64,000 nt of DNA, from the NCBI RefSeq assembly GCF_945859705.1, contig NC_079137.1, forward strand, positions 71,756,277 to 71,820,276, written 5' to 3'. This document shows, one piece after another, positions 26,701 to 35,785 of this stretch. Source of the stretch: Episyrphus balteatus (Eukaryota > Arthropoda > Insecta > Diptera > Syrphidae). Positions within the stretch are counted from its first letter, which is position 1, and each line of letters begins with the position of its first letter. Position numbers and translations under genes: made by a program. Under the pieces are notes generated by a model. That model made no database searches and was not told where the DNA came from. It worked only from the letters and a program-made list of their open reading frames with translations.

Positions 26701-28240
26701 AAAAAGTTAACAGGGGCCCATAAATCCCAGAAAACAGTAGGTATACTGATATTTTTGAAAATATAAAATTGTGGTCTAGCATCTTAAGGACTTTAAATTG
26801 AATATTTAGGGCAAAGAAAGACTCAAAGTACTACAAAAGACTTAGAAAATTTCAATCTTTGAGTAAAAAGTTACCAGGGGCTCATAAATCCCAGAAAACA
26901 GTAGGTATACTGATATTTTTGAAAATATAAAATTGTGGTCTAGCATCTTAAGGACTTTAAATTGAATATTTAGGGCAAAGAAAGACTCAAAGTACTACAA
27001 AAGACTTAGAAAATTTCAATCTTTGAGTAAAAAGTTACCAGGGGCTCATAAATCTCAGAAAACAGTAGGTTTTTTGATAATATAAAATTGTGGTCTAGCA
27101 TCTTAAGGACTTTAAATTGAATATTTAGGGCAAAGAAAGACTCAAAGTACTACAAAAGACTTAGAAAATTTCAATCTTTGAGTAAAAAGTTACCAGGGGC
27201 TCATAAATCCCAGAAAACAGTAGGTATACTGATATTTTTGAAAATATAAAATTGTGGTCTAGCATCTTAAGGACTTTAAATTGAATATTTAGGGCAAAGA
27301 AAGACTCAAAGTACTACAAAAGACTTAGAAAATTTCAATCTTTGAGTAAAAAGTTACCAGGGGCTCATAAATCCCAGAAAACAGTAGGTATACTGATATT
27401 TTTGAAAATATAAAATTGTGGTCTAGCATCTTAAGGACTTTAAATTGAATATTTAGGGCAAAGAAAGACTCAAAGTACTACAAAAGACTTAGAAAATTTC
27501 AATCTTTGAGTAAAAAGTTACCAGGGGCTCATAAATCCCAGAAAACAGTAGGTATACTGATATTTTTGAAAATATAAAATTGTGGTCTAGCATCTTAAGG
27601 ACTTTAAATTGAATATTTAGGGCAAAGAAAGACTCAAAGTACTACAAAAGACTTAGAAAATTTCAATCTTTGAGTAAAAAGTTACCAGAGGCTCATAAAT
27701 CCCAGAAAACAGTAGGTATACTGATATTTTTGAAAATATAAAATTGTGGTCTAGCATCTTAAGGACTTTAAATTGAATATTTAGGGCAAAGAAAGACTCA
27801 AAGTACTACAAAAGACTTAGAAAATTTCAATCTTTGAGTAAAAAGTTACCAGGGGCTCATAAATCCCAGAAAACAGTAGGTATACTGATATTTTTGAAAA
27901 TATAAAATTGTGGTCTAGCATCTTAAGGACTTTAAATTGAATATTTAGGGCAAAGAAAGACTCAAAGTACTACAAAAGACTTAGAAAATTTCAATCTTTG
28001 AGTAAAAAGTTACCAGGGGCTCATAAATCGCATAAAACAGTAGGTTTTTTGATAATATAAAATTGTGGTCTAGCATCTTAAGGACTTTAAATTGAATATT
28101 TAGGGCAAAGAAAGACTCAAAGTACTACAAAAGACTTAGAAAATTTCAATCTTTGAGTAAAAAGTTATCAGGGGCTCATAAATCTCAGAAAACAGTAGGT
28201 ATACTGATTGAAAATATTAAATTGTGGGTCTAGCATCTTT
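17792..28240. repeat. Satellite array, block 3, to the array edge
   Basis: Completes the interrupted monomer (ACTGATATTTTTG onward) and continues to about 28240. Rare markers include GTTAACAGG (18238, 20844, 22315, 23453, 24109, 26706), GTATAGTGAT (21867, 23006) and AATCGCATAAAAC (25921, 28026). One monomer near 21696 has a 4-bp duplication (AGGTAGGTAT). The last monomer (about 28163-28240) is clearly more diverged (GTTATCAGG, TATACTGATTGAAAATATTAAATTG), after which the repeat stops. Confidence 0.96.
21840..24117. repeat. Two copies of a 7-monomer, 1139-bp higher-order repeat
   Basis: Units start at 21840 and 22979. Each begins with the rare GTATAGTGAT monomer, then short, TATTTATG form ending GTTAACAGG, standard, TATTTATG form, diverged-middle, standard. 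The length is 6x164+155 = 1139 bp. The units differ at the end of the last monomer (GTTACC in the first, GTTAAC in the second). Confidence 0.88.
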
Positions 28241-28542
28241 ATTCCTACAAGCTAAATGAAAAAAAAATGGTGTGAATGACAAATTTGAGTGAAGTTGGTG
28301 GACTTTGAATGATTGACGGATGGAATTTGAACGAATGGAACATGAAACAGGTTGAATTGAATTGAAATGCAAGGTGCAAACACAATGCCCTTAAGGAGAT
28401 TACACTTTGCATTTTCTTTTTCGATACTTTTTTTACGTAGTTGAGCGTAGTTAAAACGTAGTTCAACAATATCTAAATCAGGCTTAAAATATATCAAAAA
28501 GTAGGTATATTATATATTCCTGTGTAAAGAATTAGTAACGAT
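28241..28542. other. Unique-looking AT-rich spacer between satellite and palindrome
   Basis: Starts abruptly at TTTATTCCTACAAGC after the last degenerate monomer. It contains short reiterations such as TACGTAGTTGAGCGTAGTTAAAACGTAG at about 28434. The overlapping minus-strand frames here show no recognisable protein, and I see no gene. Confidence 0.6.
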
Positions 28543-29224
28543 GAAACGCAAAACTATGATACGCACGACTATGATACGTGTAACGATGTTACGAATTCAA
28601 ATAATACGAACTTTTTTTTTGTGTTGTTTTTGATCTGGCAACAGTAAGAGGAACGTTGTGAAATAATGACAATAATGAAACACAAGATGTCGTCGGTTCA
28701 AAGGAAAAACTCACTAAGTGCTACTGAAATCCTATGTAGTTAGTGAGTTTTTCCTTTGGACCGACGATGTGTAATCAGATTGGTCAAACATTAATAAATA
28801 AACCAAGGAGAAGATGGGATTGGTTGAAATTTTTTTGATGAGGTTTCAGAGAATATGTATGAATACGAAAAAGAGGTCTCAGGTCAGATGTATGTGTACA
28901 TGGGTTTGACAACTCATGTTTGTAGGAATAATTTTAGAGAAGAAAAGAAATAAAACTAAAGGAATATGCTTCCCTTTGAGGCAACTAAACTGGTACAAAA
29001 TAATGTACATTTGGGCTTTTGTGGACCTTGTAGGTTCTGATATTATGTGGAAATTTTTTTTCGAGATTTAGGTAGGTACTGTCCGTGCATCTGTGGGGTT
29101 GAAATTTTTGAAGGAGTTTTATGTGAGTTTACATTTTTTTAATGTAAGTACCCCGCATCAGTAGATGTACTTCAAACTTGAAACTTTGCTTTATGAGACG
29201 TTGTATGGGTTTTTTTTAACAAAA
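28543..29224. repeat. Left outer arm of the giant palindrome
   Basis: Reads as the reverse complement of about 34456-35138, with only scattered differences. The outer end holds ACTATGATACG twice in tandem-like order (near 28553 and 28568). Clear landmarks shared in inverted form are ATCTGGCAACAGTAAGAGG, ACCAAGGAGAAGATGGGATT and TTTATGAGACGTTGTATGGG. No reading frame is conserved. Confidence 0.9.
28691..28766. repeat. Hairpin nested in the left palindrome arm
   Basis: 27-bp arms at 28691-28717 and 28740-28766 (CGTCGGTTCAAAGGAAAAAC... and its complement) with one mismatch and a 22-nt loop. The other palindrome arm carries the same hairpin at 34914-34989. Confidence 0.9.
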
Positions 29225-29409
29225 TTTTTGAAGTTATACTTCTTATGGGAGGGTGGGTATGAAAATTTACTTTTTGACAAGAATGTCAAAGGGATTATGA
29301 CGCGATCACCCTGGGTAGCAGGGCTGTCGTTTTGACCTTTAGAGTAGGCAGTACTTTAGTATTTAAAAATGCAGTACGTAGCAGTACGGCAAACAGAAAA
29401 CACACAACA

Positions 29410-29502
29410 CGTGTCAAGTTACATGTTTCATGTGGCAAGTTGCATGTGGCAAGTTACATGTGGCAAGTTGCATGTGTTAATTTCCATGTGGCAAGTTGCC
29501 AG
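29410..29502. repeat. 14-bp minisatellite
   Basis: About six imperfect copies of CATGTGGCAAGTTG. The inverted partner with about eight copies lies at 43400-43520, so copy number differs between the two element copies. Confidence 0.9.
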
Positions 29503-29522
29503 GGTTGCAAAAAGCTCACATT

Positions 29523-29625
29523 TTAGCTCAGCTCACAGCTCAGCTCACAGCTCAGCTCAAATTTGAGCTAGGTACCATAGCTTAGATCATTTGAGCTGAG
29601 CTGAGCTGAGCTGAAAGTGAGCGCC
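29523..29625. repeat. GAGCT/AGCTC pentamer cluster (cruciform-forming)
   Basis: AGCTCAGCTCAC-type repeats are followed by GAGCTGAGCTG-type repeats around ATTTGAGCTAGGTACCATAGCT. The pentamer is complementary to itself in inverted form, so the cluster can fold in many registers. Confidence 0.85.
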
Positions 29626-29632
29626 CCAACTT

Positions 29633-30515
29633 CCAACGCCTATATCTCGGAATTTTGAAGAAAATGAAAAAAAAATTTTTCATGCCAAAAGGTAGCGGGG
29701 ACTCTAACCTACATTTGGGTACAACTCTCATCCCTGTAGGTCCACGCGTTCTCAAACCGGGAGAACTTAAAAGTAAAAAAAAAATAGGCACGATTCTGAA
29801 AAAATAGGCATGATGAGGCGGTTTAACATGGAAGGCGATTTTTTAAAAATCCGATAATGTGCAAAGCGTAGGCCCATGACACAAGCTATCATTTGGCATC
29901 ACTCCCAAGAATTGCTCTCAAGCGGTTTAGCTTCCAGGAGCGTTCAAAGATTCGGGGATTTTTCGAAAAAAAATTTACCCCAACTTTCAAACGCGATTTT
30001 CTCGGAATTTTGAAAAAAAATCGAAAAACCGGATTATACCACTATCGGGTAGCTGAGAATATAAGCTTTCATATGGCACCACTCCCCTGTCTCTAGATCA
30101 AAGCGTTCCAACGCCTATATCGCGGAATTTTGAAGAAAATGAAAATAAAATTTTTGATGCCAAAAGGTAGCGGAGACTCTAACCTACATTTGGGTACAAC
30201 TCTCATCCCTGTAGGTCCACGCGTTCTCAAACCGGGAGAACATAAAAGTTAAAAAAAAAATAGGCACGATTCTGAAAAAATAGGCATGATGTGGCGGTTT
30301 AACATGGAAGGCGATTTTTTAAAAATCCGATAATGTGCAAAGCGTAGGCCCATGACACAAGCTATCATTTGGCATCACTCCCGAAAATTGCTCTCAAGCG
30401 GTTTAGCTACCAAAAGCGTTCAAAGATTCGGGGATTGTCCGAAATTAAAAATTTACCCCAACTTTCAAACGCGATTTTCTCGGAATTTTGAAAAAAATCG
30501 AAAAACCGGATTGTA
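29633..30515. repeat. Tandem dimer, 475-bp unit
   Basis: The unit starting CCAACGCCTATATC at 29633 begins again at 30108; the second copy stops about 408 bp in. Each unit holds two related CTCGGAATTTTGAA segments (the first is CGCGGAATTTTGAA in the second copy), suggesting it was itself built from a shorter repeat. The same dimer appears inverted in copy 2 (about 42393-43280). Confidence 0.87.
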
Positions 30516-30765
30516 CCGGAATTTTTTTTATGATAAAAAAGAAATATTTTACTAAAAAAATAGAAATATATTTACTATTAAAAAAACCAAGAGAAAAGAT
30601 CACGAAAAATTATCTGTTTTATTTATAAAAATATCCATGTGTTAAAATAATTCCATTAATAACTAGAACCAAACATCTTAAGCTATGGTGTTTTATAAAA
30701 GTTTAAAATATCTTCATATTTCATTATACTTTCCAAATAAAAATCAATGTATCCTCTCAACCATC

Positions 30766-30945
30766 ACAGCTCAGCTCAGCTCAGCTCACTTTACCTTAGC
30801 TCACCCAACAGCTCAGCTCAACCATTAGCTCAGCTCACTTTCAGCTCAGCTCAAATGAGCTGAGCTATGGTACATAGCTCAAAAGTGAGCTAGCTCAAAA
30901 TTTGAGCTGAGCTGTGAGCTGAGCTTAGCTCACTTTTGAACTTTG
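30766..30945. repeat. Second GAGCT/AGCTC pentamer cluster
   Basis: The longest pentamer cluster of copy 1, with both orientations around GAGCTATGGTACATAGCTC. Together with 29523-29625 it brackets the tandem dimer. Confidence 0.87.
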
Positions 30946-31285
30946 TAGCAACCCTGCAAATTCCCTATTGCTACTACTAGTGCTGAATCATAAAATTACC
31001 ATATCGCACATTTTATGCGCAATTCATTTACTTTCGTTAAGCATATACCGTACGTTCTGAACCGCACAACATGAGTAAACTTCACAGAATAAATTGAAAA
31101 CTACATGGACGCAAGAAGGATGAAAGAATTAATTTATTGTTCACTTGATAAAAATGTAAAAAACGAAGTGTGGATTAATTAATTTAATAATAGAAATTAA
31201 AAATATCAAATGAAATTCATTTACATATACTGAATGAGAAGTATAACTTCAGTCGCGTGTACATGTGTACACACACTCTTTTTTT

Positions 31286-32378
31286 ACTATGAAATTATGT
31301 AGGTACCTACAAAAAACGATTTATAACATCATAACATGATTTCTTAGCGCAATAAGTTCGAGATGTTAAAGGACAACGGCAAATTGAAGGTGCTACCACC
31401 AAGCCTTATATGTGGAGCTAAAGGTATTCCACGGGTCGCAACGCAACCCGCTACCGCTCTGACAACCCACCTTTTTTGTTTAAAAAAATTTTTAAAACTT
31501 CTCATGTAAGTTTTTAAACTATCAAGCAAGATTTTAAGTCAAAAGTAATTCTACCAATCTAATAACTTGACATATTACAGTACCTACTTAAGAAAAAAAG
31601 ACGCAGCACCACACTTTGCTAAAGAGGTCAGAGACATACTAAAAATTATTTAAAAAAAATAAACAAATTTGTATTTCAGTTTCAGTTGTTTCAATTTGGT
31701 GGGGGAGTTTCATTTTTGTTATTTATTTATCGAAGCAATCACCAATAAGAAATTTGAATTTTTTTTTTGTAGGTCCGAACATTTTTAAATATGTATTTGA
31801 AAAGTAATTTCTATTGGCTGGTTATTTTTATTTATTTAAATTTAAAGAAAACCCCCACCTTGCGGAATCTACCGAAATGTGAACATTTTGTTTCTTTAGT
31901 TTGTTTTTTTTTTTAGTGAGGAACTAACCTCCTTACGGAAAGGGTCTGCATATTTTTTCGTTATAAATAAAATCCGCGAATGGGTCGCATGTATTTGCTC
32001 CCAAAGCAAATGTATCCTATATTTTATTCAGGACATTGTAAAATTATTTTTTTTAAGAAGTAAGTAGGTACTTTATATAAGAAATACTTATTATCATTTT
32101 AAATGGTCTGAGGATAAGAATTAGTTGCTTTGAGAAAAATCACAAGAAAAAGTTTTAGGAGCCTTAGAGCCACTTCTTAATTTGTTTAAGAAGTAAATAT
32201 GTAAAAGGTAGATACATATGTATATTATACAAGGTGATTCAGGAGAATCGAGGAATGTGCCAAAAATCTAGAGCGTGTGGATTAGGTCGAGACAAGAAAA
32301 ATATCGTACGGAAGGGGAGGGTTTATTTCGTCTCGTTTAGCGGGGAGGAGCAAATTAAAAAAAAAATGACTTAATTTG
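31286..32378. repeat. Left inner arm of the giant palindrome
   Basis: Reverse complement of 33206-34298 at near identity. The match runs from TACTATGAAATTATGTAGG to AAAAATGACTTAATTTG. A 61-codon frame is present in identical form in both arms only because the DNA is mirrored. Confidence 0.92.
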
Positions 32379-33205
32379 AAAAATAAATTATTAAAAATCA
32401 ACGCTTAGACCAACAAAAATGTGCTATACTGTTTTGTAAAGCCAAAACCCTAGTTTTAAAAAAAAATTTAAATAAAGCCATTTTATGGTATTGTTTTTTA
32501 AAAATAATTCTCAAAATCAAAATTTTCAAAAAGAATTCGAAAAAAAGTTTTAATTAATTTTTTTTCAAATTTTAGTTAATTAAGTACTAATTTAGTTTTT
32601 CAAATTTAATGGTCTTACTTGTTTTAAGACAAAAATAGAAAACTGAATTCAAAACTATTTTGTCATTTTGGAGAAATTAACAAAAAAAAACAAAACTACT
32701 TTAAAGAAAAACCTCTTTACTTTTGGTTTTTAAGTGGCTGGACTTGTTGAAAAATTAATTTACAAAGCATATACGATACCTTTCGTCTATTATTTTTTTA
32801 ACCATTCAGACTTGGATAAGCCCTGAATTGATCATCATTTTTCATTGGATAACACCTGAAAACTTATCTGAGAATTTTTCTTACTACTTCGGGGGCTACC
32901 ACCGCTCATGGATTCTTGCTGTAAGGGCCTTAAGTGAATAAAACCGCAATTTTTTAATGAAAAACGAACAACAAATAATAATGTATGTACATCCCAAAAA
33001 TAAATTAATGACAAGAAAATACAAATACGAAAGAAGAGAATTCAAATATGTACTATCTAATGGTATAATTCTCTTGAAACCTTTAAAAATCACAGAATAC
33101 CTATGATTTATAAACCCCTTTTTTATTATAACCTGCTTGCTTTATTGTTTTTGCATTAAAATAAAATAATTTTATTGCCTTAATGCCCTTACAGCACGTT
33201 ATTAA
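32379..33205. other. Spacer of the giant palindrome
   Basis: Not mirrored within this palindrome. The first part (to about 32705) clearly resembles 61790-62105, an arm of the 61-63 kb foldback element; shared landmarks are AAAAATCAACG, TTTTGTAAAGCC, TTAATTAAGTACTAATTTAG and AAACAAAACTACTTT. It therefore looks like a former arm whose partner was deleted. The remainder to 33205 is AT-rich with no gene. Confidence 0.7.
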
Positions 33206-34298
33206 CAAATTAAGTCATTTTTTTTTAATTTGCTCCTCCCCGCTAAACGAGACGAAATAAACCCTCCCCTTCCGTACGATATTTTTCTTGTCTCGACCTA
33301 ATCCACACGCTCTAGATTTTTGGCACATTCCTCGATTCTCCTGAATCACCTTGTATAATATACATATGTATCTACCTTTTACATATTTACTTCTTAAACA
33401 AATTAAGAAGTGGCTCTAAGGCTCCTAAAACTTTTTCTTGTGATTTTTCTCAAAGCAACTAATTCTTATCCTCAGACCATTTAAAATGATAATAAGTATT
33501 TCTTATATAAAGTACCTACTTACTTCTTAAAAAAAATAATTTTACAATGTCCTGAATAAAATATAGGATACATTTGCTTTGGGAGCAAATACATGCGACC
33601 CATTCGCGGATTTTATTTATAACGAAAAAATATGCAGACCCTTTCCGTAAGGAGGTTAGTTCCTCACTAAAAAAAAAAACAAACTAAAGAAACAAAATGT
33701 TCACATTTCGGTAGATTCCGCAAGGTGGGGGTTTTCTTTAAATTTAAATAAATAAAAATAACCAGCCAATAGAAATTACTTTTCAAATACATATTTAAAA
33801 ATGTTCGGACCTACAAAAAAAAAATTCAAATTTCTTATTGGTGATTGCTTCGATAAATAAATAACAAAAATGAAACTCCCCCACCAAATTGAAACAACTG
33901 AAACTGAAATACAAATTTGTTTATTTTTTTTAAATAATTTTTAGTATGTCTCTGACCTCTTTAGCAAAGTGTGGTGCTGCGTCTTTTTTTCTTAAGTAGG
34001 TACTGTAATATGTCAAGTTATTAGATTGGTAGAATTACTTTTGACTTAAAATCTTGCTTGATAGTTTAAAAACTTACATGAGAAGTTTTAAAAATTTTTT
34101 TAAACAAAAAAGGTGGGTTGTCAGAGCGGTAGCGGGTTGCGTTGCGACCCGTGGAATACCTTTAGCTCCACATATAAGGCTTGGTGGTAGCACCTTCAAT
34201 TTGCCGTTGTCCTTTAACATCTCGAACTTATTGCGCTAAGAAATCATGTTATGATGTTATAAATCGTTTTTTGTAGGTACCTTCATAATTTCATAGTA
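33206..34298. repeat. Right inner arm of the giant palindrome
   Basis: Inverted counterpart of 31286-32378. The match ends at CATAATTTCATAGTA, exactly where the left arm enters the composite repeat element. Confidence 0.92.
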
Positions 34299-34455
34299 GG
34301 CACCTAGAAGATACACTCGGGCGAATGCGTGCTTTTATTGTTAGACCGAGAGTCCATTCAATCACAGCAATATTGCAATTAGCTTCATTTATATACCAAT
34401 AATTATTTTACCGGCATGTAGAATATTTTACGGGAAAAAAGAATTCTACATATTT
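34299..34455. other. 157-bp arm-specific segment
   Basis: Lies between the two mirrored stretches of the right arm, in the place where the left arm holds the 2.06-kb element. It starts GGCACCTAGAAGATACAC and has no match that I can see elsewhere in the window. It may be the ancestral sequence lost from the left arm, or a separate insertion. Confidence 0.7.
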
Positions 34456-35138
34456 TTTTGTTAAAAAAAACCCATACAACGTCTCATAAAGCAAAGTTTC
34501 AAGTTTGAAGTACATCTACTGATGCGGGGTACTTACATTAAAAAAATGTAAACTCACATAAAACTCCTTCAAAAATTTCAACCCCACAGATGCACGGACA
34601 GTACCTACCTAAATCTCGAAAAAAAATTTCCACATAATATCAGAACCTACAAGGTCCACAAAAGCCCAAATGTACATTATTTTGTACCAGTTTAGTTGCC
34701 TCAAAGGGAAGCATATTCCTTTAGTTTTATTTCTTTTCTTCTCTAAAATTATTCCTACAAACATGAGTTGTCAAACCCATGTACACATACATCTGACCTG
34801 AGACCTCTTTTTCGTATTCATACATATTCTCTGAAACCTCATCAAAAAAATTTCAACCAATCCCATCTTCTCCTTGGTTTATTTATTAATGTTTGACCAA
34901 TCTGATTACACATCGTCGGTCCAAAGGAAAAACTCACTAACTACATAGGATTTCAGTAGCACTTAGTGAGTTTTTCCTTTGAACCGACGACATCTTGTGT
35001 TTCATTATTGTCATTATTTCACAACGTTCCTCTTACTGTTGCCAGATCAAAAACAACACAAAAAAAAAGTTCGTATTATTTGAATTCGTAACATCGTTAC
35101 ACGTATCATAGTCGCGCGTATCATAGTTTTGCGTCTCA
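34456..35138. repeat. Right outer arm of the giant palindrome
   Basis: Inverted counterpart of 28543-29224, including the nested hairpin at 34914-34989. Mirroring ends near GTTTTGCGTCTCATAGG. CCTGTGTAAA occurs in the same orientation just outside both ends (28519-28528 and 35151-35160), a possible 10-bp target duplication. Confidence 0.88.
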
Positions 35139-35273
35139 TAGGCGCTTTCCCCTGTGTAAAAAGTGTAGTTAATCGTAAAAAAACAACAACAAATACTATA
35201 AAAAATAAAGAAACTATTTTGGTATTATTGTGTTCAAAATTGTTGCAAATAAAAAAAAATAAAGAAATTGGCA

Positions 35274-35302
35274 CTCGAATTTCGAGGGCTGGGTCGGCTA
35301 GT
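35274..35302 (+). mobile_element. Helitron-like 3' terminus
   Basis: A short palindromic hairpin CTCGAA-T-TTCGAG (35274-35286) is followed 11 bp later by CTAG (35298-35301) and then T. Helitrons end in CTRR a few bases after a small hairpin and insert between A and T, so the layout fits. The GGGCTGGGTCGG stretch before CTAG resembles the ends of the DINE-1/INE-1 Helitrons of flies, from memory. The 5' end was not located; it may lie within or beyond the palindrome arm. Confidence 0.5.
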
Positions 35303-35459
35303 AAAAATAAAAACTCTTATTTTTAAATATTTACAGATTTTCTCAAGTATTAATGTATGAGTTTTATGTTAATATCTTTTTTATATATTGATTTTAACAA
35401 GAACAAATTAATTAATTAAATGGTATTAACTTTGCAGATAGGGTTTTAAGCAAATAGTA

Positions 35460-35785
35460 CACATGAGAGCGACCAACGAGTGAGCGAATAAATGAACAAA
35501 TGAAATTTTATGTGTTTATAAATTTACTAAAGTTTAAATTTTTCAAAAAAAAAAAAAAAATACATTTTAATTTTTTAAACAAGAAAATTATGAAAAAAAC
35601 ATATTTTTCGTTGTTAGTATGAACAATTGATTTTTTCATAATTTTTTTTTTTTTTTCATTTTAGAAATTTAAATGTAATTTTTTTTTAAATTTAAACTCT
35701 TAATACAGTTTTTTATTAAAAAAAATACTTTAGAAAAACATAAAATTTCATTTGTTCATTCATTCGTTTTGGTAGCTCTCATGTG
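35460..35785. mobile_element. Small foldback element (MITE-like), 326 bp
   Basis: Inverted arms of about 55 bp: CACATGAGAGCGACCAACGA at the left and its near complement ending GTAGCTCTCATGTG at the right, both including GAACAAATGAAATTTTATGT. The interior is A/T-tract rich. There is no clear target duplication and no frame. Confidence 0.7.

Larger units (their letters stand above)
29225..31285. mobile_element. Composite repeat element, copy 1
   Basis: This block is missing from the corresponding place in the right palindrome arm, and an inverted copy exists at 41391-43706. Near the ends lie inverted 15-mers TGAAGTTATACTTCT (29229-29243) and AGAAGTATAACTTCA (31237-31251). In order it contains a 14-bp minisatellite, a GAGCT/AGCTC cluster, a tandem dimer of about 475 bp, an AT-rich spacer, and a second GAGCT/AGCTC cluster. 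Homology between the copies extends beyond the 15-mer on the right, to ACACACACTCTTTTTTT, so the true termini may be asymmetric. It has no transposase frame, I see no clear target duplication, and the class is unassigned. Confidence 0.75.

Noticed and set aside
1..28240. CRISPR array
   Set aside because: The repeats are head-to-tail 155-164-bp monomers with no unique spacers; this is a eukaryotic satellite.
28241..28930. Inverted ATTCCTACAA (28242) and TTGTAGGAAT (28921) as transposon ends
   Set aside because: Only 10 bp match, with no target duplication, and the right one lies inside the palindrome arm; probably chance.
29332..29566. Two overlapping open frames rich in H, V, S and A
   Set aside because: They translate the 14-bp minisatellite and GAGCT repeats in two frames, so the openness is a repeat effect.
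31344..31529. 61-codon minus-strand gene, apparently duplicated at 34054-34239
   Set aside because: The two frames are identical because they lie in mirrored palindrome arms; there is no domain and no other coding evidence.
34111..34180. tRNA-like or SINE head (GTCAGAGCGGTAGC, GGGTTGCGTTGCGACCC)
   Set aside because: A-box-like and T-arm-like words are directly adjacent with no room for an anticodon arm. It is also mirrored at about 31400-31470, so it is part of the palindrome.
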